In this document: positions 1 to 10,000 of the stretch, piece after piece
How the letters are laid out: each line of letters starts with the position of its first letter
Position numbering within the stretch: position 1 is the first letter of the stretch
NCBI RefSeq assembly: GCF_902500215.1
Contig: NZ_CABVOU010000019.1
Coordinates: forward strand, 1-64,000
Source: Halomonas lysinitropha
GTDB taxonomy: Bacteria; Pseudomonadota; Gammaproteobacteria; Pseudomonadales; Halomonadaceae
DNA: 64,000 nt
Direction of reading: 5' to 3'
The notes under the pieces: model-generated
Seen by the model: only the letters and a program-made list of their open reading frames with translations
The model's database searches: none
Told to the model about the DNA's origin: nothing
Translations under genes and position numbers: made by a program

Positions 1-33
1 CGCCGACCCCGGGGCGCCTGCCTGGAAGCGCCC

Positions 34-759
34 ATGTCTGATTTCGACCCCCGCCGGCCGCATCTCCCCGTGGCCGGCCTGACCCCCATGACCACCCTGG
101 ACTATCCCGACCACCTGGCCGCCGTGATCTTCCTGCAGGGCTGCCCCTTGCGCTGCGGCTACTGCCACAACCCGCAGATGCTCGAACCGGGAAGGGCCAG
201 GCCCGATGAGTGGGCGGAGGTCGAGGCCTTCCTCGAGACGCGCCGGGGCCTGCTGGAAGGGGTGGTGTTCAGCGGAGGTGAGCCCACATTGCACGCCGAC
301 CTGCCGCTGGCCGCCGCGCGAGTCCGCGCCCTGGGCTTCAAGGTCGGGCTGCACACCGCCGGCGTCTACCCCCGGCGCCTGGCGGCGATGCTGCCCTATC
401 TCGACTGGGTGGGGCTGGACGTGAAGGGGCCAGACGCGCACTTCGACGCCATCGTCGGCCGCCCCGGCATGGGCGCCGCCCATCGGGAGAGCCTGGTCCA
501 ACTGCTGGCCAGCAAAGTGGCATTCGAATGTCGCACCACGGTCCACTGGCGCGACCTCGAACTGGAAGAGCTGCACTGCCTGGCCCTGGACCTCGCCGCA
601 CAAGGTGTGGCGCGCTATGCCATCCAGGTAGCGCGCCCGGGCCAGTGTCTGGACGACGCCTATGCCCGCCCGGTGACGTCGGCCCCCTCGACCGCCGAGC
701 TTCACGAACTCGTGCATCGCCTCAAGCCTGCCTTCCGTCGCCTGGAACTGCGTGGATGA
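34..759 (+). CDS. nrdG: Anaerobic ribonucleotide reductase activating protein (radical SAM)
   Basis: Predicted radical-SAM activase that installs the glycyl radical on class III ribonucleotide reductase (NrdD), allowing deoxynucleotide synthesis without oxygen. The [4Fe-4S]/SAM motif CPLRCGYC is visible at residues 37-44 (C37, C41, C44), followed by a GGE-type SAM-binding segment (FSGGEPT). At 241 residues it belongs to the longer NrdG subfamily rather than the roughly 155-residue E. coli type. The frame is open to the left window edge, so the ATG at 34 is the likely but not the only possible start. nrdD would be expected just upstream, outside the window. An anaerobic dNTP supply fits the denitrifying lifestyle shown further right. 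The family call is confident; the partner is inferred. Confidence 0.9.
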   Translation: MSDFDPRRPHLPVAGLTPMTTLDYPDHLAAVIFLQGCPLRCGYCHNPQMLEPGRARPDEWAEVEAFLETRRGLLEGVVFSGGEPTLHADLPLAAARVRALGFKVGLHTAGVYPRRLAAMLPYLDWVGLDVKGPDAHFDAIVGRPGMGAAHRESLVQLLASKVAFECRTTVHWRDLELEELHCLALDLAAQGVARYAIQVARPGQCLDDAYARPVTSAPSTAELHELVHRLKPAFRRLELRG

Positions 760-1042
760 GTGGCCTGGATACGACCGGCCAGTGGAGTTGTCGATACTGG
801 CTTCCCGGCCGTCGGCCTGGCCATGCTGGAACGCCGGGGCTAGGTGTGATCTCTCGGTTTGTCATGCCCCCCAGCACGCTGGTATTCAGCCGATACCGGG
901 TGCTGGACAGGTTTCTCTCGAGGTAGTGGAGAGCTGCCTCTAACCCTCTGACTCTACTGTTTCTTGCGATACTTGCTATCAGCAATGTACCACGCCAGTG
1001 CAGAATGAAAGGCTGTCTGCATCTACCGACAAGGAGGTCGCT
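760..1042. other. Intergenic stretch, no gene recognised
   Basis: About 280 bases between nrdG and the DUF4236 gene. Short open frames exist here, but none shows a family motif or a convincing ribosome-binding site. The only functional element I can point to is AAGGAGG at 1031-1037, which serves the next gene. Confidence 0.5.
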
Positions 1043-2272
1043 GTGGGCTTTCGTTTCCAGCGCCGTATCACCCTCGCGCCGGGCATCCGGCTGAACCTGA
1101 GCAAGCGAGGACTCGGTCTCTCCGTGGGCCCGCGGGGAGCCAGCCTCAGCGTGGGGCAGAGTGGCGTGCACGGCCATGCCGGCATTCCTGGCACCGGCCT
1201 AGCCTATCGGCAGAAGCTGAATACCCGAAACCGGGGCGCGTCCAGCTCTAGCGGTGGCACCGTGGGCTCCAGTCCCGCTGCCGCTCTTGATGCGCTACTG
1301 GCAGATGGCGAACAGCTCCCAGTCCAGCTCGAGATCGAAGCAGAAGGCAGCATTCAATACTTCCATGGCGATGGCACGCCGATGAGCGATGACGAGGCCC
1401 GCGTGCTGCGGCGGCACGCCAGGGAGTCGCTTCGCGAGCAGTTGGCGCACCACTGCGAACGCCTCAACGCGGATCTTGACCGGCTAGGCCAGTTGCACGA
1501 GGAAACGCCTCATCCGGGCAAGAATGGCTACGCCAGCCAGGCGTTCACCGACGCTCCGCCGTCGCCGCCGCAACATCAGCAGCCAGCCTGGTGGCACGTT
1601 CTATGGCCGCCAGCAAAGCGGCGTATAGCGCAGGAGAACCGTCGCCGCCAGGCGGCGTTCGAGGAAGCTTACCGAGACTGGGAGTGGTGCAAGGCGGAGC
1701 ATGATGCGGCGGAGTTTGCTCGCCAGCACCGGGAAGCCGAGGAGGTGTGGCATGACACGGACGCCATGGAGCAGACCCTGCGAGAGCGTCTGGAAGAGAT
1801 CGAATGGCCTCGTGAAACCGCGATCGACTTCGACCTTGGCAGCGACGTCAGCACCATTGCCGTGGACATCGAGCTTCCCGGCGAGGATGAGATGCCAGAC
1901 CGCTACTGGACCATGCCCGCCAAGCAGGTAAAGCTCACCCCTCGCGAGCTGAGTGATACCCGGCAGCGCAAGCTCTACCGGGATCATGTACATGGCATCG
2001 CCTTTCGCGTGCTAGGCGCTGTATTCGCCCGCCTGCCCGCTGTACAGGAGGCGCGCATTTCCGGCTATCGCCAGATCACCGACCCCGCCACCGGAGGGGA
2101 GCGAGATCAGTACCTGTTCAGCGTAAAGGTCACCCGCACGCAGTGGGGAAAGATCCACTTCGACAAGCTGGATCAGGTCGACCCGGTCGCGGCCATGGAG
2201 GCCTTCACCCTGCGTCGCGACATGACCAAGACCGGCATCTTCCGCGACATCGAGCCGTTCATGCTGGTGTAG
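1043..2272 (+). CDS. DUF4236 domain protein of unknown function
   Basis: The N-terminus ([20 protein letters not shown]) is the diagnostic opening of DUF4236, a short domain of unknown function found at the start of otherwise diverse bacterial proteins. I chose the GTG at 1043 because AAGGAGG lies 5 bases upstream and because the domain normally starts at residue 1; an in-frame ATG at 998 would add 15 unrelated residues. Behind the domain (about residues 1-55) come a Ser/Gly-rich linker, a strongly charged, probably coiled-coil region in the middle, and a C-terminal alpha/beta region with no motif I recognise. It converges on the restriction operon. Function is unknown; a role in the adjacent defence cluster is only suggested by position. 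Confidence 0.75.
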   Translation: MGFRFQRRITLAPGIRLNLSKRGLGLSVGPRGASLSVGQSGVHGHAGIPGTGLAYRQKLNTRNRGASSSSGGTVGSSPAAALDALLADGEQLPVQLEIEAEGSIQYFHGDGTPMSDDEARVLRRHARESLREQLAHHCERLNADLDRLGQLHEETPHPGKNGYASQAFTDAPPSPPQHQQPAWWHVLWPPAKRRIAQENRRRQAAFEEAYRDWEWCKAEHDAAEFARQHREAEEVWHDTDAMEQTLRERLEEIEWPRETAIDFDLGSDVSTIAVDIELPGEDEMPDRYWTMPAKQVKLTPRELSDTRQRKLYRDHVHGIAFRVLGAVFARLPAVQEARISGYRQITDPATGGERDQYLFSVKVTRTQWGKIHFDKLDQVDPVAAMEAFTLRRDMTKTGIFRDIEPFMLV

Positions 2273-2294
2273 GCCAGACTGCACGGCTCCTTCT

Positions 2295-5114
2295 CTAGAG
2301 ATGCCTCTCGATGACATCACGAGCCTTTGCCGGCTCGAACACGGTGTCGAAGGTCCACTGACCGAAGCCGCCCTGCTCGTTGACGGCTTTCACCCAGGTC
2401 TCCATGGCGGCACGCTTCTCGGCGTTCTGCTGGCTGTCCTGGCCCTTCACCTCGAGCACTAGCGTCTTGCCGTTGGTAAGACGGATCAGATAGTCGGGCA
2501 CGAAGTTGCGCGATGAGCCCCGCCAGAGGTAGCGCACCTTGAAGTCGAGGTGGTCATTCTTGGCCCAGGCGGCAATGCTGGGGTGGTCTTCGCAGACGTC
2601 GGCGACCATCTTCTCCCAGGTGCTGTCGTAGACGACATGGCTGATCTGGGAGCGCTCGGTTGGCGCGCAGGGCTTGGTGGTGAGCCAGGGCCGCATGTAG
2701 GCGGTGGCCCCGATGGGCTGGTGCTCATCGAAGATCAGCTCCTGACGCTCCACGTTCTGTTCGGTGACGTGGCGATTCACATGGCCCACCACGGTGTCCA
2801 TGTTCAGGGCAAAGAGCAGACGGCGGCGCACCGGGTTCTGATGCCAGAGACTGGGGATATCCAGCTTGTCGCTGGAGAGAAACTGCTCGACCAGCCGGAT
2901 CAGCTGCACCGCGAGGTACTGCTTGTCGCCACCGAAGGTGGCCTGGTTCTGCAGGTAGAGCTTGCGGGCCGCACGGAAGATCAGATTCTGCAGCCGGAAC
3001 TCCTCCACCGCTCGCTCGAGGTCGATCTCGGTGACCATGGCCAGGTTAGGGGAGCCGGTCAGCGAGGGAGCGATATCCGCATTGAGCGGGGTCTGGGCCG
3101 GGTCGAGGGGCAGCGTGGGTACACTCTGCCAGTCGATCACCAGCTCCGGCTTGAGCACGTTGTCGATACGATCGACGTTGGGCCAGCGGATTTCCAGGTG
3201 GTTGCGACCAGGCTCGACTCCGATGCGCACGCTTGGTTTGGGCGGCGGGGGGGCCTCGCCGCCTTCGCTGGCGTCCTGGAAGATGGAGAGCGGCACGCCA
3301 AAGACGTTGACGTACTCGGGGAGAAACTTGCGATCGGCGTCCATGTCATGGGAGACGCGACGCAGCCCGCGCCCGATTACCTGCTCGCACAGCAGCTGAC
3401 TGGTGAAAGCACGCAGCCCCATGATGTGGGTGACGTTGGCGGCGTCCCAGCCCTCGGAGAGCATGGCCACCGAGATGACGTTCTGAAGATACTGCCCCGG
3501 CTGGCCGCGCTTGCCTACAGTGTCGACCAGGGCGCGCAGCTGTTCCTCCTGCTTCATGGCCAGCAGGTCGGCCTCCTTGTCGGCAGGGAGCTTGGCGGCC
3601 TTGATGAGGGCCTCCAGCCGGGCGGCATACTGCTTGTCCTTGGTGCTGGTGGTTTCTCCCTGTTCGGCCTTCTCGAGCACCTTGGAATCCACCCGCAGGG
3701 TGGCATCCGGGGCCTGGGTATCCTGGATCAGGCAGTCGCCGCCGTTGAAGAAGTTCTCGATGCGCGCTGCGGTCTCGGTGCGGTTGCAGACGGTGAGCAT
3801 CACCGGGGGAATGGTGTGGCCGGCCGCCTCCCACTGGTTCCGGGTTTCCTTCCAGTCGTAGGCCAGCAGGGCGTAGGCCTTCTGTACCAGGTCGGGCAGC
3901 GGGGCGGTGGCTTCGGCCCGGCGGTTGAGGTCTTCCTTCACCTCATCCTCGCGGTAGAGGTGGTAGAGCTTGCTGGCGTAGGTCTTGGCGTTGGCCAGGG
4001 CATCGTCGCGCACCACCACCCGCGGAGTCTTCACCAGCCCGGCCTCGATGGCGTCGTTGAGGCCGAAGTCGGAGACGATCCACTCGAACAGGCCGGACTC
4101 GGTGTTGCTCTTGCCGGTGGGGGCGAAGGGTGTGGCGGAGAGGTCGAAGCAGCGGCGGATGCGACGGGTCTTGTGGATGCGGTCCAGCCCCTCGATCCAG
4201 CGGGTGGCCTCCTCCAGGTCGATGCCCAGCTCCTCGGCCTGCTTCTTGCTGACCTTGGATTCGGCCTGCTGGCGATAGGCGTGGTGGGCCTCGTCGTTGA
4301 TCACGATGAGGTCGCGCTCGTTGGCCAGCGACCCCAGCACCCGGCGGGTGAAGGCCTCGTCGCTCTCCTTGCCCTTCTTGACCACGGAGCGGGTCTGCTC
4401 CTTCAACGGCATCAGGGTGTGCCAGTTCTCGATGACGAGCTCGACCCGGTTGAGCTGCTGCCGCATGGCTTCGTTGGGGCAGAGATTGAACTCGTCATAG
4501 ACGTTCTGGGGGTGGCCTGGCTTCAAGACCTGCAGGCGACTCTTCACCGTGAGCCCCGGGGTGACGATCAGCACCGCCTTGGAGAAACGGCGGTCCTTGG
4601 GGTAATGGATGGCGTTGAGGGTCTGCCAGGTGATGATCAGCGATATCACTGAGGTCTTGCCGGAGCCGGTGGCCATCTTGTTGCAGATGCGCTCCCAGGG
4701 GCCGCCGTCACCGCTGAGGAAGATGCCCTGGCGGTAGGGCTCCTGGGCTTCCAGCCACCAGATCAGGGTCTCGATGGCCTCGAGCTGGCAGAAGTAGAAC
4801 GGGTACTGGCGCGGCCCGCCCTCCCAGCGACAGGCATCCGGGTCCCAGTCACCGCGTTCTATCCAGTGATAGAGAAGTTGGCGACTGACGCTGGTGATGC
4901 CGGGGTAGCCATCCGCCCGCCACTCATCGACGCGCTGCCGGATGCGGTTGACCTGCTCCAGGGGCTCGGTGCGCTGGGTGTTGTTGCGGGTGTCGAAGAT
5001 CTCGTAGGCCGCCGGGCGACGGCCCTGCTGGAGGTTCATCTGCTTGCCGTCGCGCTCCCAGTAGGTCGAGGGGGCATCGTAGGGCGAGTTGATGATCAGT
5101 GATTGGGTCGTCAT
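2295..5114 (-). CDS. Type III-like restriction endonuclease subunit (helicase-nuclease)
   Basis: A 939-residue superfamily 2 helicase-nuclease, predicted to translocate or loop DNA with ATP and cut it when the partner methylase sites are unmodified. Walker A is MATGSGKT (residues 147-154) and the DEAH-type Walker B lies in NDEAHHAY (about residue 275). A PD-(D/E)xK nuclease signature sits near the C-terminus (VPDYLIRL followed by LVLEVKGQ, about residues 872-893). It is the last gene of a leftward operon: its ATG overlaps the stop of the preceding ATPase-like gene by four bases (ATGA, 5111-5114). Length and architecture match the Res subunit of type III systems. The intervening gene makes this a variant rather than a textbook mod-res pair. 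Recognition sequence cannot be told from sequence. Confidence 0.85.
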   Translation of the reverse strand: MTTQSLIINSPYDAPSTYWERDGKQMNLQQGRRPAAYEIFDTRNNTQRTEPLEQVNRIRQRVDEWRADGYPGITSVSRQLLYHWIERGDWDPDACRWEGGPRQYPFYFCQLEAIETLIWWLEAQEPYRQGIFLSGDGGPWERICNKMATGSGKTSVISLIITWQTLNAIHYPKDRRFSKAVLIVTPGLTVKSRLQVLKPGHPQNVYDEFNLCPNEAMRQQLNRVELVIENWHTLMPLKEQTRSVVKKGKESDEAFTRRVLGSLANERDLIVINDEAHHAYRQQAESKVSKKQAEELGIDLEEATRWIEGLDRIHKTRRIRRCFDLSATPFAPTGKSNTESGLFEWIVSDFGLNDAIEAGLVKTPRVVVRDDALANAKTYASKLYHLYREDEVKEDLNRRAEATAPLPDLVQKAYALLAYDWKETRNQWEAAGHTIPPVMLTVCNRTETAARIENFFNGGDCLIQDTQAPDATLRVDSKVLEKAEQGETTSTKDKQYAARLEALIKAAKLPADKEADLLAMKQEEQLRALVDTVGKRGQPGQYLQNVISVAMLSEGWDAANVTHIMGLRAFTSQLLCEQVIGRGLRRVSHDMDADRKFLPEYVNVFGVPLSIFQDASEGGEAPPPPKPSVRIGVEPGRNHLEIRWPNVDRIDNVLKPELVIDWQSVPTLPLDPAQTPLNADIAPSLTGSPNLAMVTEIDLERAVEEFRLQNLIFRAARKLYLQNQATFGGDKQYLAVQLIRLVEQFLSSDKLDIPSLWHQNPVRRRLLFALNMDTVVGHVNRHVTEQNVERQELIFDEHQPIGATAYMRPWLTTKPCAPTERSQISHVVYDSTWEKMVADVCEDHPSIAAWAKNDHLDFKVRYLWRGSSRNFVPDYLIRLTNGKTLVLEVKGQDSQQNAEKRAAMETWVKAVNEQGGFGQWTFDTVFEPAKARDVIERHL

Positions 5115-6997
5115 TCGGTAACTCCTTCTACCGTGCGATAGCCCTGCCGGCTGTGGTTCGGGACATTGGGGTAGCGCAGCTGCAGCTTGCCAGCCTTGAC
5201 CAGGGGGGCGATGTGGCGCTCACCAATATTCTTGGGCGAGCGACGGAGCAGGTCAGACAGCTGAGCAAGTGTGAGGAATCGGCCTCGGCAGAGGAGGAGT
5301 AATGTGGCCTGCATCGTCTCCGGTGGTGTGCGCCTGGTTTCCGCGACTGGGGCGGCGATCCGCTCTAGCTCTTCCCATATCGGAACGTCCTTGCCGGTAT
5401 CGCTATGCGGTAAGTGCTCCTCACTGTGGGGGGAGCTAGCGTCCTTGTGGGGGGAGCGAGTGTCCTTGTGGGGGAAGCTGGCTTCCACTTGCAGGATCGT
5501 TGGGGCCGCCAGGGGCAGCGTGTAGTAAGCCCCTCTGTTGCGCCCATGAGGTACCAGCATGCCCTTCTCCACCAGGCCGCTGAGCATCTGGGTGATATCG
5601 ACCCGGTGCAGGGTCAGCATCTCCTGCAGGCGACGGTTGGTGACCTGCTGCTCCAGGACGGCGATGACCAGCGTCTGGGCCTCGTCGGGGGAGAGTGCCT
5701 CGAAAGCCTGGCCGAAGCGCTGTTGCAGTTGTGCCAGCACGTCCTCGGGCATCACGCTGATCAGCGGCAGGGTGAGGATCACGCGATCAGGCCGCAGGGT
5801 TTCCTTCAGGCTGGGCGGCTGCCACAGGTGGGCGTGCCAGCTACGCCGTATCTTGTCGAGGCCGGAGCCCGCCTTGTCGCCCACCCCGAGCAGTTGGAAC
5901 ATCAATTGCAGCGACTTGCTGCGACACTCGCTGACGCCCCCCGTCATCAACTGCTCCTGGGAGAGCAGCAGGGTGCCGGGGTTGGAGAACTCGAAGCGCT
6001 CCTTGAAGCGATCGACCACGATGCCGCCCTGGCCGGTGTGGTCGGCATGGATCAGGGCGTTGACCAGGGCCTCCGTCAGCGCCTCGTGAGCATCGCTCTG
6101 GGCGCGACGGTCGGGCCGGAAGGGCACCTTGAGGGCAGGATCATGGCTGAGCTTCTGTACGACGCGCTGGTAGAACTGGAAGAGGTTGGCTTCCCAGGTG
6201 CCGTCGATGGTGAGGCGATCGCTCCAGCGGATGTCGTCGTCCTCGGCCAGGCGCTCGCGGTAGTCGAGATGAAAGCCCGGCACAGCCAAGGGATCCTGGA
6301 TGGCCTGCGTCTGGCCGAACATCAGCAGCCCCGCCAGGGTCAGCCCCTCCTGCTGAGTGCGGCGATCCTTGCGCCACCCTCCGAGCTTGGTCAGCAGGCC
6401 GAGGTCATCCTCGGTCAGCCAGGCATGGTTGGGGTCGCGTGAGGCCATGCGATTGCGGTATTGCTTGAGCGAGGCGGTGTCGAGGTCGTCGAAACCGAAG
6501 TACTCGAGGATGCGGCTGTCCACGGGCTCCTGGTCGAGGCGGTCGGCGAACATGCGCTGCACCTCGGCCTCGTTGCAGCGGAAGTTGCCCTCGTGGTTGC
6601 GGCGGTAGCTGCCCTTGAAGGGGTCGACGCCGATATAGACCGGCCGCTCGCTGCGTGTGGCACGGGGCACCTCGATCACCAGGATGGCGTCGCCCTGGTA
6701 GATCTCGACGCTGACGTGGTGCTCCTGGAGAATATTGGCGCTGACCTTCTGGGGGTTATTGAGCGTGACCCAGAATTCACCGCGCAGCTTATCCACATCC
6801 GCCTCAGTGAGACCGGCGGTGGATGGCCCGTCATCACCCTCCTTCACCCCCAGGTAGAGCGTGCCACCCGCGGTGTTGGCGAAGGCGCTGTAGGTCTCCC
6901 ACAGGCTCTTGGGCAGCCCGCCCCGGGCTGCCTTGTACTCGGTATCGACTCCCTCATGGCGAGCCAGCACCTCGAAAAGGCTGGTGTGCTGTGTCAT
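5111..6997 (-). CDS. AlbA_2/schlafen-type putative ATP-binding protein within R-M operon
   Basis: A 628-residue protein opening with an AlbA_2 (schlafen-like) domain (EYKAARGG, then FANTAGGTLYLGVKEG, about residues 18-53). A GHKL-like ATP-binding region follows in the middle (EALVNALIHADH, then GSGLDKIRRSW). The C-terminus resembles winged-helix regulators. Around residues 501-531 is a His-rich linker with repeated SPHKD/SPHS units encoded by short near-repeats in the DNA. It sits between mod and res: three bases after the mod stop, and overlapping res by four bases. Proteins of this type are usually annotated as ATP-binding or putative regulators. Here, operon position suggests an accessory or control subunit of the restriction system. 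That role is inference; the domain calls are firmer. Confidence 0.75.
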   Translation of the reverse strand: MTQHTSLFEVLARHEGVDTEYKAARGGLPKSLWETYSAFANTAGGTLYLGVKEGDDGPSTAGLTEADVDKLRGEFWVTLNNPQKVSANILQEHHVSVEIYQGDAILVIEVPRATRSERPVYIGVDPFKGSYRRNHEGNFRCNEAEVQRMFADRLDQEPVDSRILEYFGFDDLDTASLKQYRNRMASRDPNHAWLTEDDLGLLTKLGGWRKDRRTQQEGLTLAGLLMFGQTQAIQDPLAVPGFHLDYRERLAEDDDIRWSDRLTIDGTWEANLFQFYQRVVQKLSHDPALKVPFRPDRRAQSDAHEALTEALVNALIHADHTGQGGIVVDRFKERFEFSNPGTLLLSQEQLMTGGVSECRSKSLQLMFQLLGVGDKAGSGLDKIRRSWHAHLWQPPSLKETLRPDRVILTLPLISVMPEDVLAQLQQRFGQAFEALSPDEAQTLVIAVLEQQVTNRRLQEMLTLHRVDITQMLSGLVEKGMLVPHGRNRGAYYTLPLAAPTILQVEASFPHKDTRSPHKDASSPHSEEHLPHSDTGKDVPIWEELERIAAPVAETRRTPPETMQATLLLLCRGRFLTLAQLSDLLRRSPKNIGERHIAPLVKAGKLQLRYPNVPNHSRQGYRTVEGVTE

Positions 6998-7000
6998 GGG

Positions 7001-10000
7001 TCAGTCCAGCCGAACGACTTTCAGCGATTCGATGCCGCGATTATCGACAATCTTCACTGCCAGGCTTTGATTCTTGCCGGGCTCAAAGGGCAACGACTTG
7101 GTGCCGTGAAACTCGTTCAGCAGCTCTTCGTTGAGCTCGGCTCGGATATCCTTCTTGAGCTTGAACCAGCCCTCCTGCTTGCCGGCCATCGGGAAGAACA
7201 CCTGACGGGGGTAGAGGGAGCGGTCGTCGTAGTCGGTGTCCAGCTCCCATACGGCGATGTCGCGCTTGCCACCGGACTTCAGCTCGCCGGTTTTGGTGTC
7301 GAAATAGTCGAAGCCATGCACCTCGACCTGCAGCTTGCCGTCCTTCAGCTCATGCACCTCGACGTCCGGCTGGCCCATCAGCCAGAAGGACTCGTTGCTG
7401 CGAGCGTTCTTCTTGAGGTCCTCGGTGAGCAGGTCGGTATTCATCTGCACCTTGAGGGCCTGGATGCCCTTGATGCTGTCGATGTCCTTGGCGGCTTCTG
7501 GATCGAAGGTAAAGGAGCAGAACACCAGCAGCCTGGGCGTCGGGAAGAGGTCGCCGGCCTCGTTCTTGGCGATCTCCACCTGGCGTTGCTCCAGGGCGGC
7601 GTACTCGGGGCCGAAACTGACGGCGACTCGGTCACCGGTCTCGGCCACCGTACCCACGGCGTGCAGGTACTTGGCGCCGGGCAGGGTCTCCAGGTCCATC
7701 AACTTGAGATGCTGACCGCCCTTGCCGCGGATACCGGCCTTGAGCAGCTCCTCGCGCCACTGGGCATGGCGAGAGGTCGCCCCGGAGCGCGCCACGGCGA
7801 CGTCGGCCTCCTTGGGCTGCTCGGCCTCGTCCAGGCCCAGCACGGTGGCGAAAGGCACCGCCTCAACGGTGAAGGGGCCGGTGATGCGCAGCTTGTCGCG
7901 GCTTACCTCGGGCTGGTCGTAGAGGACCTCCTGGCCGGCATGGTTGGCGATGCTCTCGTCCATGCGGCGCTGCATGGCCTGGCGGGCGCTGTGGAAAGCG
8001 TCAAAGAACGTTTTAGTGGCCTCCGGCCACTCGTCGGGATAATCGAAGGGGACCTCCCACTCGAGCAGTTCGTTGACCTTGGCGGTCTCCTCCGAAGGGA
8101 GCGTGACCGTCTTGCTGTCGGGGGCGGAGAAGTCGACCTTGTCGCCCTTGCGGCCGCCCTCGGTAACGGTAAAGGTAATGGGCTCGCCCTTGACCGAATG
8201 ACCTTGGAGAGAGTCGTTCAGCTCGGCAAGCGCCTGCTCGATGGCCGGATGGTGCTGCTCGTAGACCTGGTCGATCTCCGGGTTGTGCGCGATCGACTTC
8301 AACATAATGTGCGGTACGGTCTTGTAGATGAAGCCGCCGCCAAGCCCCTCCTGCGGGTACTTGAGCTCGTAGTAGTCGTAGCTGGCGGTCATCAGGCGCT
8401 GCTTGGCCAGGGTCACGGCCACCCGGGAGGTATCGCAGGTAACCCAGCGCCGGCCCCACTTCTCGGCGACATAGGCGGTGGTGCCGGAGCCGCAGGTGGG
8501 GTCCAGTACCAGGTCGCCAGGATCGGTGGTCATCAGGAGGCAACGCTGAATAGCCTCGGCCGCCGTTTGAACCACATAAACTTTTTTACCGGTAAATCCT
8601 CTCTCACCTAGGCCGAGCCAAAGATTAGACCTAGGGGTCTGGCCAAAATCATCCAGCATCATTCGATATTCAATTCTATTTCCAATCTGGATGATCCTAT
8701 TGGCCTTAAGAAGTCTTTTTAGCCCTTCCTCCGATGTTTTCCAATGATTATTGGCAGCAATCTCCCACTTCTCCCCAAAGCACTCAAACGGATCATTGCC
8801 AGCATCCGAAGAACCATCGGAAACTAACGGGGTGCCATCAAAAACCTTATAATGAGCAGGAAGCGAACCAGGATGTTCCTTTTCTTTTTTGTCCATGCTC
8901 CGCCACTTAAGGCTTCTTTCATCAAAAATAAGAGTATACCCAGTAGCCCCTTTCTCCCCTGGCTGCTTCGGTGTTGTCAATTGACGATACTTGGTGTCTT
9001 TTATGCTTTTTGAATACCAGATAATGTAATCACACACAGAGGGCAGAAGGCTAGAAGGCTGACCTCCCGTTTTATCAAAGGCAATCATTCCGGCAAAGTT
9101 TTTAACGCCAAAAACTTCATCCAACAAAGACCTTACCAAATGAACGTTTTCATCAGAAATTTGAACAAAAACAGAGCCCCTTTCACTGAGCAGCTCCCTC
9201 GCCAGAAGTAGCCGGTCACGCAGATAGGTCAGGTAGGAGTGAATGCCCAGTTCCCAGGTATCCCGGAAGGCCTTGATCATCTCCGGCTCCTGGGTCAGGT
9301 CTTCATCCTTGCGATCCTTGACGTCGCGCTTGTGGGTAAACGGCTGGAAATTGGAGCCATACTTGATGCCGTAGGGCGGGTCGATATAGATCATCTGCAC
9401 CTGCCCGGCCATGCCCTCCTTCTGCAGCATGGAGTTCATCACCAGCAGGGAGTCGCCGGCGATCAGGCGGTTCGCCCAGTCGCGCTCGTGCTTGTAGAAG
9501 TCGATGGCCTCGCGTAGCGGGAGGTTCTCGAAGGGGGCGTGGAACATGTCTGGCTGGAAGGCACTACCACCCTTCTTGCCGGCCTTCATGCGCTTTTGCA
9601 CTTCGCCTAGGATCGTCGCCGGGTCGATGCGCTCGTGAACGTGCAGGGAGACGGTATCCACCTCGAAGCTGGTGCGCTCGGCCTTGCCGGTCCACTGCAG
9701 GTAGGGCGACTGTAGCCGCTTGAGCTCTTCGAGGGCGGCTTTCATTTGTGCCTGGTCACCAGAGGCCAGGGCATCGTCGATCAGAGTCTCGACCTGGGCA
9801 CGGGTGGCGGAGGAATCGAACTGCAGCTCCGGGTCCAGGTGCGGGTCGTAGGCCCAGGTGGTGGTCTCCTCCACGCCGTCACTGGCGGTATCCACCATGC
9901 CCACGTGGGGGTTGTTCTTGCGCTTCTCGTCGTAGCGGTAGGAGAGCACCTCGGCCTGATCAGGCTTCTTCTGGCGCGGCTTGGTGGTCCGCTTCGGCTT

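Noticed and set aside
2550..4652. A 700-codon open frame on the plus strand opposite the restriction subunit
   Set aside because: It mirrors the real gene in GC-rich DNA, shows no family motif and is rich in Gly, Val and Leu. The opposite strand has clear helicase and nuclease motifs. Similar long mirror frames at 6461-8611, 42977-45724 and 58760-60646 were rejected for the same reason.
5400..5500. Non-coding tandem repeat or small array
   Set aside because: The near-repeats stay in the reading frame of the AlbA_2 gene and encode repeated SPHKD/SPHS units.
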